Source of the DNA: Gammaproteobacteria bacterium
Lineage (GTDB): Bacteria > Pseudomonadota > Gammaproteobacteria > Natronospirales > REEB76
Length of the DNA: 64,000 nucleotides
Direction of reading: 5' to 3'
NCBI GenBank assembly: GCA_027315405.1
Contig: DAHUYB010000093.1
Location: forward strand, 29,259-93,258
The notes under the pieces were generated by a model. That model searched no databases and was not told the DNA's origin. It was given only the letters and a program-made list of their open reading frames with translations. The translations under genes were made by a program, and so were the position numbers. Shown piece by piece: positions 47,570-54,878 of this stretch (positions within the stretch are counted from its first letter, which is position 1; every line of letters starts with the position of its first letter).

Positions 47570-47613
47570 GCTTCTATTTCCCTCCGTGGAAGCGACCGCA
47601 TGCACCAAGGATA

Positions 47614-47694
47614 GCATCGGTCGCGCTGTGTGACAGCGCTCCTACCCAAGACCTGATTATTTCCCGTGGGAGCGGCGACATTCGCCGCGATGGT
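47614..47694. repeat. Family 2 REP pair beyond the RAYT
   Basis: A reverse-form copy (GCTGTGTGACAGCGCTCCTA, near 47624) and a forward copy (GTGGGAGCGGCGACATTCGC at 47667). The forward copy forms the outer edge of the pilR duplication. Confidence 0.75.
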
Positions 47695-48100
47695 TTTTAA
47701 AGAGTCGCAGCCGGATCGCCCATAATGAGGACGCCACGTCCGCACCGAAACAGCCGCTTGATTATTCCAGGCCCAGTTTCTTGATGCGATATCGCAATTG
47801 CCGGAAGCTCATGCCCAGCAATTTGGCGGCCGCAGTTTTGTTGTAGCGGGTTTGTTCCAGAGCTTTGCGGATGGCTTCTTTTTCGAGGTCTCCCAGGTAA
47901 CTGCCCAAGGGCATGGTGCGGTCGTCCATATCCAGTTCGGGTTCCGGTGCGACAATCCTGGGAGCCGTGGATGCTTCCGCCGGTTTGCGCAGGTGAATGT
48001 CGGGGGCGCGGATCAGGTTGCCCTCGGCCAGGGTCAAGGCCCGTTCCAGGATGTTTTCCAGTTCCCGCACATTCCCCGGGAAGGCATAGCTTTGCAGGAA
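47661..48100. repeat. Direct repeat, left copy (pilR 3' end plus REP)
   Basis: 440 bases collinear, without gaps, with 48916-49355 (offset 1255). I count about 15 differences, so about 96-97% identity. It carries a family-2 REP, the sequence downstream of pilR and the last 113 pilR codons. Confidence 0.9.
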
Positions 48101-48139
48101 CGCCAGAGTGTTCGGCGCCACCTGCGGTGCCGGTGGACT
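47762..48139 (-). pseudogene. Truncated pilR copy (C-terminal fragment)
   Basis: Encodes only the end of PilR: APNTLAFLQSYAFPGNVREL through the linker to the Fis-type helix-turn-helix, YNKTAAAKLLGMSFRQLRYR IKKLGLE. No receiver or ATPase core is present. The open frame on the minus strand runs on to 48301 only by reading antisense through the HigB start. Homology to the intact gene is about 97% up to 48100, falls to roughly two thirds over the next 40 bases and then ends. If expressed it would be a lone DNA-binding domain able to compete with PilR. Confidence 0.85.
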
Positions 48140-48143
48140 CAGC

Positions 48144-48175
48144 TTGAAAATATATACCAATAGTAGTATATATTT
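48144..48175 (+). promoter_or_regulatory. Promoter and operator of the HigBA-type module
   Basis: TTGAAA (48144-48149), 17 bases, TATATA (48167-48172). An inverted repeat AAATATATAC (48148-48157) / GTATATATTT (48166-48175) covers the region between and including the -10 box, as expected for an autorepressed toxin-antitoxin operon. The start of transcription (about 48179) is only about 3 bases before the toxin ATG. Confidence 0.8.
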
Positions 48176-48181
48176 CCCTGT

Positions 48182-48541
48182 ATGGCGCTCAAACCCCTGT
48201 ACTGGATCGGTTCGGCAAAGCGCGACCTCCTGGCGATGCCAAAACTGGTGCGTGAAGTGGTTGGGTTTGCCCTGTACCTGGCTCAGGCGGGCGACAGACA
48301 CCCGGACGCCAAACCTCTCAAGGGTTTTGGCTCAGCCGGGGTGGTAGAGGTTGTTGTGGACCAACGCGGTAACGCCTACCGAGTGGTCTACACGGTCCGG
48401 ATCCACGATCGAGTCTACGTCCTGCACTGCTTCCAGAAGAAGTCCCATCACGGCATTGAAACACCGAAACACGACGTGGACCTGATACGGGAACGGTTAC
48501 GTGCCGCCGAAGTCCATGCGCGGGAGAAACATCATGACTGA
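48182..48541 (+). CDS. higB: HigB/RelE-type toxin, phage-derived Gp49-like family
   Basis: 119 residues. PLYWIGSAKRDLLAMPKLVREVVGFALYLAQAG, then VVEVVVDQRGNAYRVVYTVRIHDRVYVLHCFQKKS, matches the Gp49-like/HigB2 branch of RelE-fold mRNA interferases. It precedes its antitoxin, the inverted HigBA order. No Shine-Dalgarno sequence is seen and the transcript is probably leaderless. Confidence 0.88.
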   Translation: MALKPLYWIGSAKRDLLAMPKLVREVVGFALYLAQAGDRHPDAKPLKGFGSAGVVEVVVDQRGNAYRVVYTVRIHDRVYVLHCFQKKSHHGIETPKHDVDLIRERLRAAEVHAREKHHD

Positions 48542-48851
48542 AATCAAACGCGGAACACGCAATGTGTATGCCGATCTCAAGTTGTCCGCGGCAGACGAAC
48601 TCCTGGTAAAAGCACGTCTCGCGCACAAGATCGCCGAGAGTGTGCGCCGCCGGGGATGGACGCAGGCACAGGCCGCGAAAACGCTTGGACTGACACAGCC
48701 GAAACTTTCCAACCTGCTGCGTGGGAATTTTCGCGGCTTCAGCCAAGCCAAGCTGATGACCTGTCTTGCTCAACTCGGGTACCACGTGGATATTGTGGTG
48801 AAGGAGCCAGGGCGGTCAGCCAAACCCGGGTACGTTGCTGTCGTGCTGTAG
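48534..48851 (+). CDS. higA: HigA-type antitoxin, XRE family
   Basis: 105 residues from ATG 48534, after GGGAGAAAC, overlapping the toxin by 8 bases. The helix-turn-helix is WTQAQAAKTLGLTQPKLSNLLRGNFRGFS, of the short XRE type paired with Gp49-like toxins. It should repress through the AT-rich palindrome at 48148-48175. Confidence 0.88.
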   Translation: MTEIKRGTRNVYADLKLSAADELLVKARLAHKIAESVRRRGWTQAQAAKTLGLTQPKLSNLLRGNFRGFSQAKLMTCLAQLGYHVDIVVKEPGRSAKPGYVAVVL

Positions 48852-48865
48852 ACAAGGCTCGGGAT

Positions 48866-48950
48866 TTGATTGGTAGGAACGGCGACACGCGCTGCGACGT
48901 GAAACCAAGCAAACCTTCCCGTGGGAACGGCGACATTCGTCGCGATGGTT
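48866..48950. repeat. Two family 2 REP copies
   Basis: GGTAGGAACGGCGACACGCG (48870) and GTGGGAACGGCGACATTCGT (48921), the second at the left edge of the intact pilR repeat copy. Confidence 0.7.
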
Positions 48951-49355
48951 TTTAAAGAGTCGCGGCCGGATCGCCCACAACGAGGACGCCACGTCCGCAC
49001 CGAAACAGCCGCTTGATTATTCCAGGCCCAGTTTCTTGATGCGATATCGCAATTGCCGGAAGCTCATGCCCAGCAATTTGGCGGCCGCGGTTTTGTTGTA
49101 GCGGGTTTGTTCCAGGGCCTTGCGGATGGCTTCTTTTTCGAGGTCTCCCAGGTAACTTCCCAAGGGTATGGTTTTGTCGTCCATGTCCAGTTCGGGTTCC
49201 GGTGCGACAATCCTGGGAGCCGTGGATGCTTCCGCCGGTTTGCGTAGGTGAATGTCGGGGGCGCGGATCAGGTTGCCCTCGGCCAGGGTCAAGGCCCGTT
49301 CCAGGATGTTTTCCAGTTCCCGCACATTCCCCGGGAAGGCATAGCTTTGCAGGAA
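48916..49355. repeat. Direct repeat, right copy (3' end of intact pilR)
   Basis: Partner of 47661-48100. The 815 bases between the two copies contain essentially only the HigBA-type module and one REP. Confidence 0.9.
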
Positions 49356-50384
49356 GCTGAGCGCGTCGGGCGCCAGTTGCAGCGCTGGCCGTTTGTGGGC
49401 GCGGGCCAGTCGTTCCAGGATGTGTTCGGCCAGCAGTCCAATGTCATCCTTGCGTTCCCGCAGGGCCGGCACGTGCAATTCGATGACGTTGATGCGGTAA
49501 TACAGATCCTCGCGGAATTTACCCGTGTGTACCAGTTCCACCAGCGAGCGGTGGGTGGCGGACAGGATGCGCACGTCCACCGGCACTTCCTTGGCGGCGC
49601 CCACCGGACGTACGGCCTTTTCCTGAATGACGCGCAGCAGCTTCACCTGCATGTGCAACGGCAAGTCCGCCACCTCGTCCAGGAATAGCGTGCCGCCCTG
49701 GGCCGCCTGGAACAGTCCCTCCTTATCAGCCACCGCGCCGGTGAAGCTGCCTTTTTTGTGGCCGAAGAATTCGCTTTCCATGAGTTCCGTGGGAATCGCG
49801 CCGCAATTCACCGCCACGAAGGCGTGGTCTGAGCGCGGACCGTTCTCATGAATGAGGCGCGCCACCAGTTCCTTGCCGGTGCCGGATTCGCCGCTGATGT
49901 GTACCGGCGCTTGGCTGCGGGCCAGTTTGGCGGTCATGCCGCGCACCTGCTCGATGGCCTGGGAGCGGCCAAACAACCGCGTCATGCTGCGGGCGGCGCC
50001 CGGTTCGCGATGCTCGCGCAACTTGAGGGCGGTGTTCACCAGCTTGCGCAGATCGGTGATGTCCAGCGGTTTGGAGACAAAATCAAATGCCCCGCGCTTG
50101 AGGGCTTCCACCGCGGTTTCCACGTTGCCATGGGCGGTGATCACCGCCACCGGCACTTGCGCCATGTGCTGCTGGATATAGGCCACCAGTTCCAGGCCGC
50201 TGCCGTCCGGTAATTTCATATCGGTCAGGCACAGGTCCACCGGACGGGACTGCATCAGTTGCATGGCCTCCGCGAGGGTGCCGGCGGTGGTGCTGTCCAC
50301 GTCCATGCGCTCCAGGGTGAGCTGCAGCAGTTCCCGGATGGCGGGTTCGTCGTCAACAATGAGAGCCAGGGGTTTGCTGTTCAT
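49017..50384 (-). CDS. pilR: Sigma-54-dependent response regulator PilR
   Basis: 455 residues from ATG 50384, 5 bases after the pilS stop; a TTG at 50402 would overlap pilS. Receiver domain with Asp11, Asp12, phospho-acceptor Asp55 (CLTDMKLPDG) and Lys105. AAA+ core with Walker A GESGTGKE (165-172) and the sigma-54 contact loop GSFTGA (212-217). The C-terminal Fis-type helix-turn-helix ends in RQLRYRIKKLGLE. It activates pilin promoters; both pilin genes here have sigma-54 promoters. Confidence 0.96.
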   Translation of the reverse strand: MNSKPLALIVDDEPAIRELLQLTLERMDVDSTTAGTLAEAMQLMQSRPVDLCLTDMKLPDGSGLELVAYIQQHMAQVPVAVITAHGNVETAVEALKRGAFDFVSKPLDITDLRKLVNTALKLREHREPGAARSMTRLFGRSQAIEQVRGMTAKLARSQAPVHISGESGTGKELVARLIHENGPRSDHAFVAVNCGAIPTELMESEFFGHKKGSFTGAVADKEGLFQAAQGGTLFLDEVADLPLHMQVKLLRVIQEKAVRPVGAAKEVPVDVRILSATHRSLVELVHTGKFREDLYYRINVIELHVPALRERKDDIGLLAEHILERLARAHKRPALQLAPDALSFLQSYAFPGNVRELENILERALTLAEGNLIRAPDIHLRKPAEASTAPRIVAPEPELDMDDKTIPLGSYLGDLEKEAIRKALEQTRYNKTAAAKLLGMSFRQLRYRIKKLGLE

Positions 50385-50389
50385 GTTTA

Positions 50390-52030
50390 CTAAGTCAGCC
50401 AACTTTCAGAGGTGCCAAACTGGATGCGAAAACAACTGCCGCCCTCCGCGCGCCGTTCGTAGGCGAGCCGCGCCCGGTTACATTCGCAGAGTTCCCGGGC
50501 GATGAAAAGCCCCAGGCCGGTGCCGCGGGGGTTGGAGGTATAAAAAGGCTCGAACAAGTGCTCGGCGATATCTTCCGGCACGCCGGCGCCCCGGTCCAGT
50601 ATCGCCAGTTCAATGCCGCCGGGAACAGCCAGCGGACCGATACGGTATTCGATGAGCGGCATACCGCCGTCGGCAGATCGGCCGTAACGCAAAGCGTTTT
50701 CCGAGAGATTCCAGGCGATCTGGTAGAGGTGCGCCGGATCCACGCGCACGCGCACGTCGTCCTGGGTTTCCATGCGCACCGCCAGCGCCTGGCCGTCCAG
50801 GCCCTGGCGGTCGCGGAATTCGGCCACAAAATCCCTGAGCCAGGGATCGAGTTCCAGTTCCTCGGCGCGTGTGGCTTCGCGGCGTGACAATTGCAGGATG
50901 GTCTCCACCATGCGTTCCATGCGCAGCGCGTGCTCGGCAATGATTTCGGTAAAACGCCGGTTGTTGCCGTGCAGTTCGCTGGATTCGGCCAGCAGCTGGT
51001 TGGCGTGGCTGATGGCGGCCAGGGGATTGCGGATTTCGTGGGCGATGCTGCCGGTAAGCCGCCCTAATGCGGCTAGCTTCATCTGCCGCACCTGTTCGCT
51101 CATGAGACTCGAATCCTCCAGGAATATAAGCGTACCGGCGTTGCTTTCGGGTGTCAGCTGTGTGAAATGCGGGATAACCGGCTTGCCATCCTCCGAGTTG
51201 AAGGAAGCCGCGTGCTGATAATTGTCCTTGCGCCAGCCGTCCAGCTCCTGTTTCAACCGCGGAGAGAGTCCGCTGATGCTGAGATTATGCTCCCGCGGCT
51301 TGTTGAAATTCGCGAGCGCCGCTTCGTTGATGAGCCGCACCCGGTCCTCTTGATCCACCACCACCACACCGGTGCGCATGCGGCGGATGATGTAGTCGTT
51401 GAGTTGCGCCAGATTCTGCAGGTCCACGCCGCGCTGCACCGCCAGCGCCTCGCTCTCCCGCAAGCGGCGCCCCATGTAGGAGCCCGAAAGGGCGGCGATG
51501 AACAGGATCAGGCCGAGGAGGCCCACCTGCACATAACCGGCCGGGGTGGCGGCACCGAACAGGATCAGATAGGTGTGATCAGCGAGAACCAGCAGCGCGG
51601 CAACCGCCGCGAACATCAGACTGGTGCGCCAGGGGATGAGCACGCTGCCGGCGACCAGGAACACAAACAGCAAACCACCCAGGCCGCTGGTGGGTCCGCC
51701 GCTGGCGTGCATGAGCAGCATCACCGCGATGATGTCGGCCACCAATACGATCTGGGCCTGCATGGCAAAGCCCGGCCGCCGCGCGTGCAGACTGAAAGCC
51801 GTTAGCACACAGAAGCTGAGATAGACAATGCCGGTCCACAGGAACAGATTTGGGTCGCTGGTGCCCAACAGCCGCGATGAACCGCCGGCATACACCAGCA
51901 CCACCAGAATGCCTAGCAGCAGGCGGTATATGTTCAACAATCGCAGTAGCCGCCACGGCAGGTTGGAGGCCGCCGGCAACATCACGGATGCGGTTTGATT
52001 TTCAGCGCTGGCAAGCGGTGATTGGCTCAC
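50390..52030 (-). CDS. pilS: Sensor histidine kinase PilS
   Basis: 546 residues. Six membrane segments fill about 25-185 without a large periplasmic domain, the PilS pattern in which pilin is sensed in the membrane. A PAS-like region (about 205-305) follows, then the H-box [14 protein letters not shown] with His331, the N-box [10 protein letters not shown], and the G-boxes [23 protein letters not shown] and GTGLGL. It phosphorylates PilR and is divergent from sucC. Confidence 0.95.
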   Translation of the reverse strand: MSQSPLASAENQTASVMLPAASNLPWRLLRLLNIYRLLLGILVVLVYAGGSSRLLGTSDPNLFLWTGIVYLSFCVLTAFSLHARRPGFAMQAQIVLVADIIAVMLLMHASGGPTSGLGGLLFVFLVAGSVLIPWRTSLMFAAVAALLVLADHTYLILFGAATPAGYVQVGLLGLILFIAALSGSYMGRRLRESEALAVQRGVDLQNLAQLNDYIIRRMRTGVVVVDQEDRVRLINEAALANFNKPREHNLSISGLSPRLKQELDGWRKDNYQHAASFNSEDGKPVIPHFTQLTPESNAGTLIFLEDSSLMSEQVRQMKLAALGRLTGSIAHEIRNPLAAISHANQLLAESSELHGNNRRFTEIIAEHALRMERMVETILQLSRREATRAEELELDPWLRDFVAEFRDRQGLDGQALAVRMETQDDVRVRVDPAHLYQIAWNLSENALRYGRSADGGMPLIEYRIGPLAVPGGIELAILDRGAGVPEDIAEHLFEPFYTSNPRGTGLGLFIARELCECNRARLAYERRAEGGSCFRIQFGTSESWLT

Positions 52031-52107
52031 ACGGTGTTCCTGCCTTTGCGAATGCGGGGCCTATGCCTCAAAATACCGCCTTTCATCCCCATTCCAAAGC
52101 CCCTCCC

Positions 52108-53271
52108 ATGAACCTGCACGAGTATCAGGCGAAGCAACTGTTTGCAGCATACGGTATCCCGGTTCCCAATGGTCGCCCGGCGGAATCCCCGGCGGAGGCC
52201 GCCGCCGCCGCCCAGGCCCTGGGCGGCTCATTATGGGTGGTCAAGGCCCAGGTGCATGCCGGCGGCCGCGGCAAGGCCGGCGGCGTGAAGCTGTGTCGCA
52301 GCAGCGAGGAAGTGCATGCCGCGGCCGCCAGCATGCTCGGCAGGCGCCTGGTGACTCACCAGACCGGCCCCGAGGGCCTGCTGGTGAATATGCTTTTGAT
52401 CGAAGCCGGCTCCGATATCGCACGGGAACTGTACCTCTCGGTGTTGGTGGACCGTAGCCGCGAGCAGCTGGTGTTCATGGCCTCCGCCGCCGGCGGCATG
52501 GAGATCGAGGAAGTGGCCGCCGAGACGCCGGAGAATATCTTTCGGGTACATGTGCATCCCGCCGCCGGTATCCAGCCCTATCAGATCCGCGAACTGGCCT
52601 TCGGTCTTGGTATCACCGAGAAAAGCCAGATGGCTACCTTCAGCAAGATCGTTAACGGCCTGTACCGGCTGTTTATGGAGAAGGATGCGAGTCTGGTGGA
52701 AGTGAATCCGCTCATCATTACCAGCGACGGCCGGGTGTTGGCGCTGGATGCCAAACTCAATCTGGATGACAACGCACTGTTCCGTCAGCCGGAACTGGCT
52801 GCCATGCGCGATGCCTCCCAGGAAGACGCCCGCGAAAGTGAGGCCCGGCAGCACGAACTCAATTATGTTTCCCTGGATGGCAACATTGCCTGTATGGTGA
52901 ACGGCGCCGGCCTGGCCATGGCCACCATGGACATCATCAAACTGCACGGCGGCACACCGGCGAATTTCCTGGACGTGGGCGGCGGCGCCACCAGCGAGCG
53001 CGTGACCGCCGCTTTCAAACTGATTCTTTCCAACCAAAGTGTCAAGGCGATCCTGGTGAACATTTTTGGCGGCATTGTGCGTTGCGATTTAATTGCCGAA
53101 GGCATTATCGCCGCGGTCAAAGACGTGGGTGTGCGTGTGCCGGTGGTGGTGCGCCTCGAAGGCACCAATGTGGAGCAGGGCAAGCGCTTGCTGGCCAAGA
53201 GCGGTCTCGCCATCACGCCCGCCAATGATCTTACCGATGCGGCGAAGAAGGTGGTTGCTTCGATCAAATAG
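52108..53271 (+). CDS. sucC: Succinyl-CoA synthetase beta subunit SucC
   Basis: 387 residues from ATG 52108 ([20 protein letters not shown]); the frame is open far upstream across pilS but is not coding there. ATP-grasp domain with [38 protein letters not shown] and the CoA-ligase domain ([36 protein letters not shown]). With SucD it makes ATP or GTP from succinyl-CoA in the TCA cycle. No clear Shine-Dalgarno is visible before the start. Confidence 0.97.
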   Translation: MNLHEYQAKQLFAAYGIPVPNGRPAESPAEAAAAAQALGGSLWVVKAQVHAGGRGKAGGVKLCRSSEEVHAAAASMLGRRLVTHQTGPEGLLVNMLLIEAGSDIARELYLSVLVDRSREQLVFMASAAGGMEIEEVAAETPENIFRVHVHPAAGIQPYQIRELAFGLGITEKSQMATFSKIVNGLYRLFMEKDASLVEVNPLIITSDGRVLALDAKLNLDDNALFRQPELAAMRDASQEDARESEARQHELNYVSLDGNIACMVNGAGLAMATMDIIKLHGGTPANFLDVGGGATSERVTAAFKLILSNQSVKAILVNIFGGIVRCDLIAEGIIAAVKDVGVRVPVVVRLEGTNVEQGKRLLAKSGLAITPANDLTDAAKKVVASIK

Positions 53272-53286
53272 ACCGCTTCATCTTTG

Positions 53287-53323
53287 TCCCCCTCGCCCCT
53301 TGGGGAGAGGGCGCGGTGAGGGG
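53287..53323. repeat. GC-rich hairpin repeat between sucC and sucD
   Basis: CCCCCTCGCCCC-tt-GGGGAGAGGG, then GGTGAGGGG. Same family as 33156-33176 and the segment inside pgeF (59321-59367). Confidence 0.65.
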
Positions 53324-53345
53324 AAAATAATTCCGAGGATTAACA

Positions 53346-54338
53346 ATGAGCATTCTTGTCAACAAGAACACCCGGGTGATTTGCCAGGGCTTTACCGGGA
53401 AACAGGGTAGCTTCCATTCCCAACAGGCCCTTGCCTACGGCACCAAATTGGTGGGGGGTGTGACGCCGGGGCGTGGCGGTGAGCAGCATCTCGGTCTGCC
53501 GGTGTTCAATACAGTGCATGACGCGGTAAAAAAAACCGGCGCCGAGGCCAGCATGATCTACGTGCCGGCGGCCTTCGCGGCGGATGCCATCCTGGAAGCA
53601 GCGGATGCCGCTATACAGATCATTGTATGCATCACCGAGGGTATTCCGGTTACCGACATGATCCGGGTGAAAGCGGCGCTGAAGGATAATGCGTGCCGTC
53701 TCATCGGCCCCAATTGCCCCGGCATCATCACCCCCGGCGAATGCAAAATCGGCATCATGCCGGGCCATATCCACCAGCGCGGCCGCGTCGGCATCGTGTC
53801 GCGCTCCGGTACACTGACGTATGAGGCAGTGTTTCAAACCACCAATCTGGGCCTTGGTCAGTCCACCTGCGTGGGTATCGGTGGCGACCCGGTGCACGGC
53901 ATGAGCTTCATTGATGTGATTGAACTGTTCGCCGGGGATCCGCAGACCCAAGGCATCCTGATGGTGGGCGAGATCGGCGGTTCCGACGAGGAAGCGGCCG
54001 CGGCCTTCATCAAACAGCATGTGCGCAAACCGGTGGTGGCCTATATTGCCGGCGTCACCGCGCCCGCCGGCAAACGCATGGGGCACGCCGGCGCCATCGT
54101 CTCCGGCGGCAAAGGCACCGCCCAGGCCAAGTTCGAGGTGCTGGAAGCCGCGGGTGTGACCACCGTGCATTCGCCGGCGGAACTGGGCAGCGCCATGGTG
54201 AAATTGCTCAAGGGCAAGCGCGCCAAATCCGTGCGCCAACCAGCCGCGAAGGCGCGCCGCGCCGCTAAACCTGTCAGCGCCGGGCGCAAGCCGGCGGCCG
54301 GAAAAGCGGCGCAGGCAAAGAGTCGGACGCGTCGCTGA
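53346..54338 (+). CDS. sucD: Succinyl-CoA synthetase alpha subunit SucD with basic C-terminal tail
   Basis: 330 residues. The first 290 are a standard Suc[20 protein letters not shown] (CoA-binding Rossmann fold), [20 protein letters not shown] and the phosphohistidine His247 in [15 protein letters not shown]. coli SucD ends about here, after GSAMVKLLK. This protein continues for about 40 residues of Lys/Arg/Ala ([20 protein letters not shown] and so on to SRTRR), like the tails of bacterial histone-like proteins. GAGG precedes ATG 53346. Confidence 0.96.
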   Translation: MSILVNKNTRVICQGFTGKQGSFHSQQALAYGTKLVGGVTPGRGGEQHLGLPVFNTVHDAVKKTGAEASMIYVPAAFAADAILEAADAAIQIIVCITEGIPVTDMIRVKAALKDNACRLIGPNCPGIITPGECKIGIMPGHIHQRGRVGIVSRSGTLTYEAVFQTTNLGLGQSTCVGIGGDPVHGMSFIDVIELFAGDPQTQGILMVGEIGGSDEEAAAAFIKQHVRKPVVAYIAGVTAPAGKRMGHAGAIVSGGKGTAQAKFEVLEAAGVTTVHSPAELGSAMVKLLKGKRAKSVRQPAAKARRAAKPVSAGRKPAAGKAAQAKSRTRR

Positions 54339-54878
54339 TGTTTTCCAGCATGATTTGGAGAGAGAATCCTCACCGCAGCAGTGGGAATTTTCCTTTGCCC
54401 GTAGAGCGAGCCGAGCACTGGACCGAGCAAGCTTAGCCCGCAGGCGGCGAAGCCATGGGTGAGCGGCACTGCCGTGAACGGGCATACAGGGATGTATGCC
54501 CCAGACTTTCAAGCGGAGCAGGATAGCGCAGCTTGAACGGCGAGCTCGCGCGACCGGTACAGGGGCAAGAAGCGCCGCTTCGAGCGGGCGCACAGGATGT
54601 GCACCCTGGGCTTTCCCACGGAGCAGGATGCGCAGCGGAAAGTGCCGTGAGCGCGACTTCGTAGCGAGGGAAGCGCGCAGGGAAGCCGTCGTCTCTGACG
54701 GCCCGCGCTTCGGGAGAATGGTTTTGGTGACTTTTGCCGACAAATTTGTAAGGAACAAATTTGAACTGCCGCAAGGCAGGCCCGAAGGGCGAGACCCAGG
54801 GATGGGTCGAGTAAACAGGAAAGTCACTCGTCGTACGGGGGCGGAACCCCGTATTAAATTTCTTTGCAAGTATGCGCA
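54339..54878. repeat. Gene-free chain of hairpins: module copies B and C and a nested hairpin
   Basis: 540 bases without a credible gene. Copy B: CGGC/GCCG (54464-54474), GGGCATACA-ggga-TGTATGCCC (54480-54501), TTCAAGC/GCTTGAA (54508-54537). Copy C: GAAGC/GCTTC (54569-54581), GGGCGCACA-gga-TGTGCACCC (54586-54606), CTTTCC/GGAAAG (54611-54642). Both share the loop GGAGCAGGA in the third hairpin. Further on GTGACTTT (54727) pairs with AAAGTCAC (54820) around four small hairpins (54741-54763, 54766-54779, 54780-54790, 54793-54808). TACGGGG/CCCCGTA (54834-54853) sits 26 bases before nadE. Confidence 0.75.

Noticed and set aside
47762..48301. A 179-residue protein on the minus strand
   Set aside because: Only the part up to about 48139 is PilR-like; the rest is antisense reading through the toxin promoter and gene.
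53340..54869. Open frame of 509 codons antisense to sucD and the hairpin chain
   Set aside because: Antisense shadow of SucD in GC-rich codons; no recognisable domain, and half of it crosses repeat DNA.
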